Made by a program: the position numbers and the translations under genes. From Lachnospiraceae bacterium (GTDB lineage Bacteria; Bacillota; Clostridia; Lachnospirales; Lachnospiraceae): DNA of 64,000 nucleotides. The stretch's first letter is position 1. Each line of letters opens with the position of its first letter. Positions 42,147 through 50,947 of the stretch are shown here, in pieces. The stretch is taken from assembly GCA_017551665.1 (NCBI GenBank), contig JAFZLB010000052.1:1-64000 (forward strand), read 5' to 3'. The notes under the pieces were generated by a model. That model saw nothing but the letters and a program-made list of their open reading frames with translations. It was not told where the DNA came from and did no database searches.

Positions 42147-43233
42147 GCCGGTACTCCCGGAATTGCCTGGGGGTAACGCCGACCTCCCGTGTGAAGATCC
42201 GCGCAAAGTATTTGCCGTCGCGGTATCCGACCGCCTCTCCCACCTGATAGAGTCTGAGGGATGTCTCCAGCAGGAGTTTTTTCGCTTCCTCTATACGGAG
42301 CTGCGTCAGGTGCGTATTGATGGTGTGACCGGTTTTTTGCCGGTAGACGGTACTTAAATAAGTATGGTTGAAATTCAGATGTGACGCAATGTCCTGAATG
42401 GCGAGATCCGGATTGCGAAAATGCTCCAAAAGGTAAGACTGCACCTTGCCCACAGGGTCATCCGTCATCCCGGAGATTTCTTCAAAAAATGCTTCCGTCA
42501 GGCTGAGCACACTGCTTTCCATAACGGAAAACTGACGGATGCCGGAAACCTGATGAACGAGACGCGCACCGTCCGCGGCAGTTTGCGAAGCGCCGTTCAG
42601 CTCCGCGCTTTGTTCGACCAACAGCGCAATCCTTCCGAAAATTCCGCGGAGATAATCCGGCTCCGTTCCTTCGCACTGCCGCATTTTGGCGCACAGCGTT
42701 TGCAGCAGCAAAAGGGCTTTTGTGCGGTCTTTTTGTTTCAGCGCGTCGGAAAAGTCAGAAAGTGCCTGTTTGGAAAGTGTATAAACCTGATCGTTCAGGG
42801 TCGTGTCATCATAGCGGTTCCGGAAAAAATACACCGTTTCCTTTTTGTCGCTGTGTTCCTGCCTGCACTTTTCGACGACTTTTCGCAGCAACGCGGAGAT
42901 TTCCTCCGGGTTGAGCGGCTTTTCGATATAGCCGTCCACCTGCAAATGGATGGCGTCCTTCAAATATTCCTTGTCCGTGTAGCCGCTCAGGAAAATCAGA
43001 TGGGAGGGCCATTCGTTTTCACGCAGGAGCTTTGCAAAAGCAATGCCGTCCATGTGAGGCATTTTGATGTCACTGAGAATGATATCCGGACGGTGCAGCT
43101 TGACAAGCGCAAACGCCTCGGCGCCGTCTGCGGCCTCATAGAGCGTGTCGATCCCCAATTCCTGCCAGGGAATGATCTTTTTCAGCGTATTGCGTGCGAG
43201 TTTTTCGTCATCGACGATCAGTATGGAAATCAT
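42139..43233 (-). CDS. YesN-type AraC response regulator
   Basis: A 364-residue regulator with an N-terminal receiver (acidic D8-D9, phospho-Asp D55 in I-I-L-S-D-I-K-M-P, conserved Lys in Y-I-E-K-P) and a C-terminal AraC double helix-turn-helix ending in G-V-T-P-R-Q-F-R-E-Y. The start at 43233 gives the normal receiver N-terminus M-I-S-I-L-I-V-D-D-E; an upstream ATG at 43263 adds an unconserved leader. It is divergent from the LplB-type permease across a 148-nt promoter region and is its probable activator. Confidence 0.93.
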   Translation of the reverse strand: MISILIVDDEKLARNTLKKIIPWQELGIDTLYEAADGAEAFALVKLHRPDIILSDIKMPHMDGIAFAKLLRENEWPSHLIFLSGYTDKEYLKDAIHLQVDGYIEKPLNPEEISALLRKVVEKCRQEHSDKKETVYFFRNRYDDTTLNDQVYTLSKQALSDFSDALKQKDRTKALLLLQTLCAKMRQCEGTEPDYLRGIFGRIALLVEQSAELNGASQTAADGARLVHQVSGIRQFSVMESSVLSLTEAFFEEISGMTDDPVGKVQSYLLEHFRNPDLAIQDIASHLNFNHTYLSTVYRQKTGHTINTHLTQLRIEEAKKLLLETSLRLYQVGEAVGYRDGKYFARIFTREVGVTPRQFREYRHA

Positions 43234-43332
43234 AAGCCTTCCGGGTACGCACCCCGTATCCAAAGCGGCAGCGTTACCATTTCATTTTATGAACATTCCC
43301 GAAATTTGTCCACCTTTCCAAGGATTCTTCCG

Positions 43333-43362
43333 TTGAGGGGCATTCTTTTTCTTTGTTATCAT
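43333..43362 (+). promoter_or_regulatory. Probable promoter of the LplABC-type operon
   Basis: TTGAGG (43333-43338), an 18-nt spacer and TATCAT (43357-43362) lie 19 nt before the permease ATG, in the region shared with the divergent YesN gene. The poor boxes fit an activator-dependent promoter. Confidence 0.4.
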
Positions 43363-43381
43363 GGCAATCAGAGGAGGTGTC

Positions 43382-44302
43382 ATGAAAAACGGAGGACTCC
43401 TGCGGGATCTGAAAAAAAACAGGACAAAATGGTTCATGCTTCTTCCTGCGGCGATCGTGGTGATTTTGATGTGCTACATCCCCATGAGCGGTATTGTTCT
43501 GGCCTTTAAGGAGTTTAATTACCATGACGGCATCTTTGGCAGTCCATGGGCGGGGCTTCAGAACTTCCTCTTTTTCTTCAAAAGCGGTAAGGCCTGGGCA
43601 GTCACAAGAAACACCATCCTTTACAACATCGCGTTTCTGACCGTCAACACGGTCATGCAGATCACCGTCGCCATTGTCTTATCCGAGATCACACGCAAAC
43701 GGTTCAAAAAAGTCACGCAGTCCCTCATGTTTTTGCCGTACTTCATTTCCTGGGTCGTGGTAGGCGCGTTTATCTACAACCTGTTCAATTACGAGTTCGG
43801 TGCGATCAATACCTTCCTGAAGCAAATCGGCGCGGGCGCGGTTGATGTCTATTCCAATCCGAAGGCATGGATTCCGATTCTGATTCTGGTGAGCCTGTTC
43901 AAAAACCTGGGATACGGGACGGTGATGTATCTGGCGAGCGTGATCAATATTGACCCACAGCTCTATGAGGCCGCGGATGTGGACGGTGCCACGATCTGGC
44001 AAAAGATCCGCCATATCACGCTGCCGGGGATCCGTCCGACGATGATCATTTTGATTCTGTTGTCCATCGGCACCATCATGAAAGGCGATTTCCAGATGTT
44101 CTGGCAGGTGACCGGAAACAATCCCATGACGCTGGGCACGACGGACGTCATCGACACCTATGTGACAAGAAGTCTCATGTATTTACAGGAGTTTGGCATG
44201 ACGAGTGCGGCAGGCCTGTATCAGTCGGTCTTTTCCTTCATCCTGATACTGCTTGCCAACTACGCGGTCAAAAAAGTCGAACCGGATTACACACTGTTCT
44301 GA
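43382..44302 (+). CDS. LplB-type sugar ABC transporter permease
   Basis: A 306-residue permease with six predicted spans, the coupling loop E-A-A-D-V-D-G-A-T-I-W-Q-K-I and the LplB-like N-terminus (P-M-S-G-I-V-L-A-F-K-E-F-N). Start supported by AGAGGAGG. LplB/LplC permeases take up complex oligosaccharides and are commonly controlled by YesMN pairs, as here. The next gene follows after 12 nt. Confidence 0.92.
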   Translation: MKNGGLLRDLKKNRTKWFMLLPAAIVVILMCYIPMSGIVLAFKEFNYHDGIFGSPWAGLQNFLFFFKSGKAWAVTRNTILYNIAFLTVNTVMQITVAIVLSEITRKRFKKVTQSLMFLPYFISWVVVGAFIYNLFNYEFGAINTFLKQIGAGAVDVYSNPKAWIPILILVSLFKNLGYGTVMYLASVINIDPQLYEAADVDGATIWQKIRHITLPGIRPTMIILILLSIGTIMKGDFQMFWQVTGNNPMTLGTTDVIDTYVTRSLMYLQEFGMTSAAGLYQSVFSFILILLANYAVKKVEPDYTLF

Positions 44303-44314
44303 GGCGGGAGAAGA

Positions 44315-45214
44315 ATGCAGGCAAAGTCAAAAAGAAAAAGAGGCAGGGACAAAACGGTATTTTTCGCACTGGGGTACACGCTGATTACCCTTTTGACGGT
44401 CTTTTGCGTGTTGCCCTTTCTGCTGATTCTGGCGGGTTCCTTTACGGAGCAGTCCTCGCTTTTGACGGACGGCTATCGTCTGATTCCGAAGGTCTTTTCG
44501 TCAGAGGCCTATGCCTTTCTGTTCCGCGTGCCGGGTGACATTCTCCGCGCATACGGCGTGACGATTTTTGTGACGGCGACGGGGACGGTGTTAAGCCTGT
44601 TCATCACGAGCATGGCGGCCTTTGTACTTGCGAGCAAGAGCTTCCGCTACCGCAACGCCGTTTCCTTCTTCTTTTACTTTACGACGGTCTTCGGCGGCGG
44701 TCTCGTTCCCTGGTACATTTTCAACATCAAGTACCTGCATTTCAAAAACAACTTTATCTCCCTGCTGTTGCCGCTGATGGTCAACGCGACCTATCTGCTG
44801 ATTCTGAAAAGCTATATGAAAAGCATCCCGGATGAGGTCTATGAATCCGCAAAGCTGGACGGTGCCGGTGACTGGAGGGTTTACCGCATGATTGCGCTGC
44901 CTTTGAGCAAGGCGGGGCTTGCCACGGTGGGGCTTTTTACCGCGCTCAATTACTGGAATGACTGGTATGACGCGATGCTGTTCATTGATGACGCGAAGAT
45001 GTATCCGCTGCAATACTATCTGAATGATATTTTGAACAAGAGCCAGGGGATGGCGCAGGCGGCGGCGCGGGCCGGTATTCCTGCGGCGCAGATTCCGACA
45101 GAGCCGGTGAAGCTTGCCATGACCGTGATTGCGACCGGACCGATCATCCTGCTCTATCCCTTCCTGCAAAAATATTTTGTGAAAGGGGTCACCATCGGTG
45201 CCGTCAAAGGCTGA
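44315..45214 (+). CDS. LplC-type sugar ABC transporter permease
   Basis: A 299-residue partner permease (YtcP/LplC type) with coupling loop E-S-A-K-L-D-G-A-G-D-W-R-V-Y and the characteristic internal insert near the C-terminus. It has a GAGGCGGGAG site. It lies between the LplB-type gene and the binding-protein gene in one operon. Confidence 0.92.
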   Translation: MQAKSKRKRGRDKTVFFALGYTLITLLTVFCVLPFLLILAGSFTEQSSLLTDGYRLIPKVFSSEAYAFLFRVPGDILRAYGVTIFVTATGTVLSLFITSMAAFVLASKSFRYRNAVSFFFYFTTVFGGGLVPWYIFNIKYLHFKNNFISLLLPLMVNATYLLILKSYMKSIPDEVYESAKLDGAGDWRVYRMIALPLSKAGLATVGLFTALNYWNDWYDAMLFIDDAKMYPLQYYLNDILNKSQGMAQAAARAGIPAAQIPTEPVKLAMTVIATGPIILLYPFLQKYFVKGVTIGAVKG

Positions 45215-45273
45215 GGTACCGTTGCGGATAAAACAAGAACAACCATTCACGCACAACAAAGGAGGAAAACAAG

Positions 45274-46884
45274 ATGAGGAAGTTGAAAAGGTTTCTTGCC
45301 TGCACGCTGACGGCGGCGATGTTTGCGGCCGCGCTTTCGGGGTGCGGCGGTAACGCGGGCGGCGCTGCGTCTTCCGCACCGGCCGCGGACAGCGTTGTGA
45401 GCACATCACAGGCGGAGCAGCCCGCGGACACAACGCAGGCGGCGGAAACACCGGCAGCGGAGACACCGGAGGAAGTGACGCTGACGATGTACCTGCTGGG
45501 AGACAGAACGCCGGACTTCGATCTGGTCTTTGACAAGATCAATGAAAAGATGAAGGCGGAAATCAACGCAACACTTGAAGTGAAGTTTATGGGCTGGGGC
45601 GAATACGAGCAGAAATACCCGCTGGTCTTTGCTTCCGGTGAGGACTTTGACCTGATCTATTCCGCGGACTGGGCGATGTACAACGCACAGGCCAGCAAGC
45701 AGGGATTTTACGAAATCACGAAGGAAATGCTGGAAACATACGCGCCCAAAACAGCTGCCACCATTTATGACGACGCGTGGGAGCAGTCCAAGGTGGACGG
45801 CAAGGTCTATATGCTGCCGATGAACTACAAGGAACTGACCGCCTATGTCTTCTTCGTGAGAGGCGATCTGATGGAAAAATACGGCATTGATCAGGTGAAT
45901 TCCATCGATGATATCGAAGCGTATCTGCAGGCGGTTGCGGACAATGATCCCGGCATGATTCCGCTGGATATCGGCTCGGATTTTGATGATCGTTTCCTGT
46001 ATGATCTCTTCTGGCAGGCGGAAATCGCGGGACGTCTGGAAAAGGTCAATCCGGAGCAGCTCATGGGTTACATCGAAAGCGGCGATGATTCCGCAACCGT
46101 TTTTAATGAGACGGAGGATCCGGCCTTCCTGACGACGGTGGAAAAGCTGAAGGACTGGAAGGACAGAGGCTTCTGGAGCAAGAGCGCGGTGGTCAACACG
46201 CAGAACAACAAAGAGAGCTTTGCGGCGGGCAAGAGCGCGACGGCGCTGATGAACATCAACAACGCCAAGGGCGAATATACCACGCTGATGCAGGCGCATC
46301 CCGAGTGGGACATCCGCGTCGTGGACGCGCAGGGCAAGGCGCCGGCCATCGTGCAGTCCTATCTTGCGAACGGCATGTGCGTGTTCTCGAAATCCAAAAA
46401 CCCGGAGCGTGCGCTGATGGCACTGGATCTTCTGCGCAATGACGAGGAAATCCATGATCTGTTCTGCTACGGTATTGAGGGGGTGCACTATACGAGTCTC
46501 GGCGACGGCAAGATCGAGCTGACGGATGCCAACGAAAACTATCCATATGACGGCAACTGCAACTGGGGCATCCGCAACGATGCTTACTGGAAATCCATCG
46601 CGGGCGGCATCCCGAACTATGACGATCTGTACGACGGCTGGATCAAAACGGCAAAGGGCAGTGAATACCAGGCCTTCACCTTCAACAACGAATCCGTCCG
46701 CAACCAGGTGGCGGCAATCGGCGAGATCTATACCACGGACATGAAACTGCTCTATCTCGGTTTTGCGGAAGATCCGGCGGCGGACATTGCTAACGTGCAG
46801 GCAAAGCTGGAAGCCGCCGGCGCAGCCGAGGTCTATGAAGAAATGACGCGTCAGGCAAAGGAATGGCATGACGCGCTGAAGTAA
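45274..46884 (+). CDS. LplA-type substrate-binding lipoprotein
   Basis: A 536-residue lipoprotein (lipobox L-S-G-C24) with an Ala/Ser/Thr-rich linker and the DUF3502-like C-terminal half of the LplA group (N-W-G-I-R-N-D, W-K-S-I-A-G-G). The size and the YesMN neighbours suggest an oligosaccharide ligand. AAGGAGG precedes the start. The GH123-like gene begins 8 nt after its stop, which ties the ligand to that enzyme's substrate. Confidence 0.92.
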   Translation: MRKLKRFLACTLTAAMFAAALSGCGGNAGGAASSAPAADSVVSTSQAEQPADTTQAAETPAAETPEEVTLTMYLLGDRTPDFDLVFDKINEKMKAEINATLEVKFMGWGEYEQKYPLVFASGEDFDLIYSADWAMYNAQASKQGFYEITKEMLETYAPKTAATIYDDAWEQSKVDGKVYMLPMNYKELTAYVFFVRGDLMEKYGIDQVNSIDDIEAYLQAVADNDPGMIPLDIGSDFDDRFLYDLFWQAEIAGRLEKVNPEQLMGYIESGDDSATVFNETEDPAFLTTVEKLKDWKDRGFWSKSAVVNTQNNKESFAAGKSATALMNINNAKGEYTTLMQAHPEWDIRVVDAQGKAPAIVQSYLANGMCVFSKSKNPERALMALDLLRNDEEIHDLFCYGIEGVHYTSLGDGKIELTDANENYPYDGNCNWGIRNDAYWKSIAGGIPNYDDLYDGWIKTAKGSEYQAFTFNNESVRNQVAAIGEIYTTDMKLLYLGFAEDPAADIANVQAKLEAAGAAEVYEEMTRQAKEWHDALK

Positions 46885-46892
46885 GAGAGGCT

Positions 46893-48524
46893 ATGACGAC
46901 ATACGAAATCTATCCGGTGCACTGTCTGGAAAAGGTTTTGCCGGACAGAAGACCGGAAAAACTGCAACCCTGCGTCCTGCGCGGGTTTGCGAACGAGACA
47001 TTGTCCGTACAGGTGGCTTACACCTGTACGGATGATGCCTTCGGTGAAGGAGATACCGCCTTTGATCTGGGGGTGGAATCTCCGGTGGCACAGTGCGCGT
47101 CTTTTCGCAGTGTCCGCCCGGTTCCCTGCAGCTACCCCTGTCACGGGACGTGGGACAGTGATTATCTTTCCACAAAACCCGGTCTTTATCCGGATCTCCT
47201 GCTTCCGCTTGAAACGACAAAAGGCATCCGCGCGATTCCCGCCCAGTGGCGAAGTATCTGGGTGGATTTTACGGGCGTGCCGGCAGGGGAACATACGGTG
47301 ACACTGCTCGCGACAGACAAAAGCGGGGTGCTTGCCCGGATGGAAGTGCGTCTGGAGATGTCTGACGGGCGGCTTCCGGAACAGAGTCTGTACCACACGG
47401 AGTGGTTTCATGCGGACTGCCTTGCGGATTATTACGGGGTGGAGGTCTTCTCCGAAGAACACTGGCGCATCCTCGATAACTTCATTGCTTCCGCGGCCTC
47501 GCACGGTGTCAATACGCTGCTGACGCCTGTGTTTACGCCGCCGCTTGACACCGGCATCGGCGGGGAACGCACCACCGTACAGCTTGTGCAGATAACAAAA
47601 ACGGAAGCGGGATATGACTTTGATTTTTCGCTTCTGAAACGCTGGATGTCGCTTTGTAAAACACACGGCATCACGCATCTGGAGATGCCGCATCTGTTTT
47701 CCCAGTGGGGTGCGGTGTATGCGCCGAAAATCATTGTCAAAAACGGAACAGCGGAGGAGCAGGCCTTCGGCTGGCATACGCCGGTGTCGGAGGGAAGTTA
47801 TATCAGGTTTTTGAGAGAGTTTCTTCCGGCGCTCTGCACGTTTTTGCGGGAGGAGGACTGGTTTTCGCGCACTGTCTTCCATATTTCGGACGAGCCGCAT
47901 GAGGAGGAAGCGGAAACTTACGCCTTCGCGAGAAACGCTGTCATTGACCTGCTTGCGGATTGCAGGGTCATGGACGCGATCAGCGCCTTTGCGGTCTTTG
48001 AGAAGGGCATCATCGACCATCCGGTGGTCAGCATCGACGCGATACATCCCTTCCTGGATGCCGGAATCCGTCCCCTGTGGGCGTATCACTGCACCATGCA
48101 GGCGGTCGATGTCCCCAACCGCTTCATCGTCATGCCTTCCGCAAGAAACCGCATTCTCGGCACGCTGCTCTATTACTATGAAATCGAGGGCTTTCTGCAC
48201 TGGGGCTTCAATTTCTACAACAGCAAACGCTCCGTAGAAAAGATCAATCCGTATCTGGTCACGGATGCAGGGGAGGCCTTTCCCTCCGGTGATGCCTTTC
48301 TGGTCTATCCCGCGCCGGACGGCAGTGCTTACGAGTCCCTGCGCGGCATGACGCTGAAGCAGGCACTTTACGATTACCGTGCGTTGAAGCTTGCGGAAAG
48401 CAAAATCGGACGAATGTCCGTTCTGAAAAAACTGGATGATCTCTTCGGCAGAAAGATGACATTCACGGACTATCCGCGGGAGATTTCTTTTTTCGAAAAG
48501 ATGCGCGAAAGCCTACAAATTTGA
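46893..48524 (+). CDS. GH123-like glycoside hydrolase (DUF4091)
   Basis: A 543-residue cytoplasmic protein without signal peptide. An N-terminal beta domain (about 1-150) precedes a TIM-barrel-like region. It carries the acidic pair D333-E334 in H-I-S-D-E-P-H, which matches the Asp-Glu pair of the substrate-assisted GH123 mechanism. GH123 enzymes remove beta-linked GalNAc. Placed at the end of an LplABC operon, it probably hydrolyses an imported glycan, perhaps from glycolipid or mucin. The specific substrate is inferred, and inactive or other GH activity is possible. Confidence 0.82.
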   Translation: MTTYEIYPVHCLEKVLPDRRPEKLQPCVLRGFANETLSVQVAYTCTDDAFGEGDTAFDLGVESPVAQCASFRSVRPVPCSYPCHGTWDSDYLSTKPGLYPDLLLPLETTKGIRAIPAQWRSIWVDFTGVPAGEHTVTLLATDKSGVLARMEVRLEMSDGRLPEQSLYHTEWFHADCLADYYGVEVFSEEHWRILDNFIASAASHGVNTLLTPVFTPPLDTGIGGERTTVQLVQITKTEAGYDFDFSLLKRWMSLCKTHGITHLEMPHLFSQWGAVYAPKIIVKNGTAEEQAFGWHTPVSEGSYIRFLREFLPALCTFLREEDWFSRTVFHISDEPHEEEAETYAFARNAVIDLLADCRVMDAISAFAVFEKGIIDHPVVSIDAIHPFLDAGIRPLWAYHCTMQAVDVPNRFIVMPSARNRILGTLLYYYEIEGFLHWGFNFYNSKRSVEKINPYLVTDAGEAFPSGDAFLVYPAPDGSAYESLRGMTLKQALYDYRALKLAESKIGRMSVLKKLDDLFGRKMTFTDYPREISFFEKMRESLQI

Positions 48525-48549
48525 CACAAGATATGTTAAAATAATTAAG
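48521..48549 (+). promoter_or_regulatory. A+T-rich promoter region of the MsmK-like gene
   Basis: TTGACA (48521-48526) overlaps the GH gene stop. The A+T-rich stretch that follows holds several -10-like sequences, none at ideal spacing. It implies separate expression of the ATPase. Confidence 0.35.
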
Positions 48550-48594
48550 TTACTTATTCTTATTACCTGTCATACAAAAGAAGAGGGGAATGTC

Positions 48595-49704
48595 ATGTCC
48601 GGATTATCGTTAAAAGGGATCGGCAAGGTTTATCCGAACGGCTTTGAGGCCGTCAAGGACTTCAATCTGGAAATTGAGGACAAGGAGTTTATCATCTTCG
48701 TCGGGCCGTCGGGCTGCGGAAAGACGACGACGCTGCGCATGATCGCGGGGCTGGAGGACATTTCCTCCGGTGATCTGTATATCGACGACAAGCTGATGAA
48801 CGACGTGGAGCCAAAGGATCGCGATATCGCGATGGTGTTTCAGAATTACGCCCTGTATCCGCACATGACGGTATATCAGAACATGGCCTTTGGTCTGAAA
48901 CTGCGCAAGATGCCGAAGGACGAAATCGATCAGAAGGTGCGGGAAGCCGCAAGGATTCTGGATCTGGAAAGCCTTCTGGACAGAAAGCCCAAGGCACTTT
49001 CCGGCGGTCAGAGGCAGCGTGTGGCCATGGGCCGCGCCATCGTCCGTAACCCCAAGGTCTTTTTGATGGATGAGCCGCTCTCAAACCTCGACGCGAAGCT
49101 GCGTGTGCAGATGCGCACGGAGATCGCCTCCCTTCACCAGCGTCTCGGTACAACGATCATTTACGTCACCCATGACCAGACGGAAGCCATGACCCTGGGC
49201 ACCCGCATTGTCGTCATGAAGGACGGCGTGGTGCAGCAGGTGGATACGCCCCAGCATCTGTACGATCAGCCGGCCAATCTCTTTGTGGCGGGCTTCATGG
49301 GCTCTCCGCAGATGAACTTCCTGGACGCGACGGTCAAACGTGACGGCGATACGGCGGTGCTGGTGGTGGACGGAAAAGACATCCGGCTGCCTGCGGAAAA
49401 GAGCAAAGCGGTGTTGGACGGCGGTTATGAGGGCAAGACGGTGGTGATGGGCATCCGTCCGGAGGATCTGGATGATTCCGAGACCGCCATCGCACAGGAC
49501 AGCGCGGTCTTTACCTCCACCATCAATGTCTATGAGCTTTTGGGCGCGGAGGTGTTCCTGTACTTCGAGATCGGCGGGACAGCGGTGACGGCTCGTGTCG
49601 ATGCCGCCACAAAAGCACGTCCCGGCATGGAGATCAAAATCGCGATGGATACGGACAAGATTCATGTCTTTGACAAGGAAACGGAAAAGACCATCACGAA
49701 CTGA
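48595..49704 (+). CDS. Carbohydrate ABC transporter ATPase (MsmK/UgpC type)
   Basis: A 369-residue ATPase with Walker A G37-P-S-G-C-G-K-T44, Q-loop V-F-Q-N-Y-A-L-Y-P, signature L-S-G-G-Q-R-Q-R at about 135, Walker B V-F-L-M-D-E-P at about 155, and a C-terminal regulatory OB-like (TOBE) domain. MsmK-type ATPases serve several sugar importers. It is the only importer ATPase in the window. It lies 70 nt after the GH123-like gene with its own promoter region and a terminator behind. Confidence 0.95.
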   Translation: MSGLSLKGIGKVYPNGFEAVKDFNLEIEDKEFIIFVGPSGCGKTTTLRMIAGLEDISSGDLYIDDKLMNDVEPKDRDIAMVFQNYALYPHMTVYQNMAFGLKLRKMPKDEIDQKVREAARILDLESLLDRKPKALSGGQRQRVAMGRAIVRNPKVFLMDEPLSNLDAKLRVQMRTEIASLHQRLGTTIIYVTHDQTEAMTLGTRIVVMKDGVVQQVDTPQHLYDQPANLFVAGFMGSPQMNFLDATVKRDGDTAVLVVDGKDIRLPAEKSKAVLDGGYEGKTVVMGIRPEDLDDSETAIAQDSAVFTSTINVYELLGAEVFLYFEIGGTAVTARVDAATKARPGMEIKIAMDTDKIHVFDKETEKTITN

Positions 49705-49739
49705 GATACACAATCTTTTTCAGATAAAAAGACGAGGGG

Positions 49740-49767
49740 ACAGGGGGCGTTTCAGCCCCCTGTTTTG
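49740..49767. terminator. Bidirectional terminator
   Basis: ACAGGGGGC (49740-49748) pairs exactly with GCCCCCTGT (49755-49763), followed by TTTT. The hairpin also contains the last codons of the convergent SGNH gene. Confidence 0.8.
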
Positions 49768-50405
49768 AATAGTCCCCGGATTTTCTCGCAAAGCACCTGC
49801 GCGAGGGCCTGATGTGCCGCAGGCGTCAGGTGCATGAAGTCCGCACCGCCCATCACAACGCCTTCCGTATCCGCCGCGTTCATGTATTCGCACCCGAAAA
49901 GCTCCGCGACCTGTTCCAGGAGCGGCGGCAGCTCCCGACTCTTTTCATCGCAGTGCTTTCCCATGTAATCACCGATGTCCGTTCCGGCATACTCCGGAAG
50001 GATCGGCGGCGGCGCGACAATGAGGATCTTCGGACCGTCCGCCCAGGCGTCAATGGATGCTTTCGCTTTTTTCACCAGACGTTCCATTCCCTTCGCGATA
50101 TTTGCCGCCGTGGCGCCGAAGCGTTCCTTGGTGTCATTCGTCCCGAGCATGATGATGAGAAGACTGACCGGCTCATGCGTCATCAGCACGGGGTGGATGG
50201 CGGGAACGCTGTTCAGCCCTTCATTCAGGGGATCCTCAAAGCATGTGGTGCGCCCGGACAGTCCCTCCTCGATCACCAGATAGTCTTCACCGAGGAGCTT
50301 TTGAAGCACACGCGGCCAGCGGGTATTCGTGTCAAAACGCCCGCCCGTCATGTTGTCATAGCCGTGGGTATTGGAATCACCGAAGCATACGATTGTTTTG
50401 TTCAT
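49752..50405 (-). CDS. SGNH/GDSL-family hydrolase
   Basis: A 217-residue SGNH hydrolase resembling arylesterase/TesA-like proteins. The nucleophile block is F8-G-D-S11-N-T-H-G, block III M-L-G-T-N-D and block V F-M-H-L-T-P-A-A-H. There is no signal peptide. The gene overlaps tadA by 4 nt. The substrate is unknown; a carbohydrate O-acetyl ester is plausible. Its stop lies within a transcription terminator. Confidence 0.88.
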   Translation of the reverse strand: MNKTIVCFGDSNTHGYDNMTGGRFDTNTRWPRVLQKLLGEDYLVIEEGLSGRTTCFEDPLNEGLNSVPAIHPVLMTHEPVSLLIIMLGTNDTKERFGATAANIAKGMERLVKKAKASIDAWADGPKILIVAPPPILPEYAGTDIGDYMGKHCDEKSRELPPLLEQVAELFGCEYMNAADTEGVVMGGADFMHLTPAAHQALAQVLCEKIRGLFKTGG

Positions 50406-50947
50406 ACGTCCTCACATTCTTCTTCCTGTAAGGGTTTTCTGTTCATTTTACGGCGTATCCGCAAGTCTGTAAAGAACTGCTTTAAGACGGCGGCACATTC
50501 CTCTTTCATCACACCGTACACCGTTTCCACGCGGTGATTGAAGCGCGGCTCGTCGAACAGATTGTAAATGGAACCGGCGCAGCCCGCCTTCGGGTTCATC
50601 GCGCCGATGACAACCCGCGCTACCCTGGCCTGCACGATGGCACCGGCGCACATCTGACAGGGCTCTAACGTCACGTACAGCGTGCAGTCCTCCAGCCGCC
50701 AGTCCCCGAGCGCTTTGCTTGCTCTTCGGATGGCGGTGATCTCCGCGTGGGACAGGGTGGAATGATCGGTGTTGCGGCGGTTGTAACCGCGCCCGATCAC
50801 ACGCGCCTCCGTCGTTCCCGCGCGAAAGACAATCACGCAGCCGATGGGCACCTCGCCCAGGGCAAGGGCTTTCTTCGCCTGCGCGAGCGCCTGCTTCATA
50901 TATCGGTTGTCCGTGCCATTGTTTTCTTCCGTTTCTTTTTTTTTCAT
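50402..50947 (-). CDS. tadA: tRNA-specific adenosine deaminase
   Basis: A 181-residue enzyme that deaminates A34 to inosine in tRNA-Arg(ACG). The zinc and catalytic motif is H67-A-E69 with P96-C97-Q-M-C100. The C-terminal tail is Lys/Arg/Glu-rich and longer than in E. coli. It overlaps the upstream DUF6020-like gene by 4 nt (ATGA) and the downstream SGNH gene by 4 nt, so the three are translated together. Confidence 0.95.
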   Translation of the reverse strand: MKKKETEENNGTDNRYMKQALAQAKKALALGEVPIGCVIVFRAGTTEARVIGRGYNRRNTDHSTLSHAEITAIRRASKALGDWRLEDCTLYVTLEPCQMCAGAIVQARVARVVIGAMNPKAGCAGSIYNLFDEPRFNHRVETVYGVMKEECAAVLKQFFTDLRIRRKMNRKPLQEEECEDV

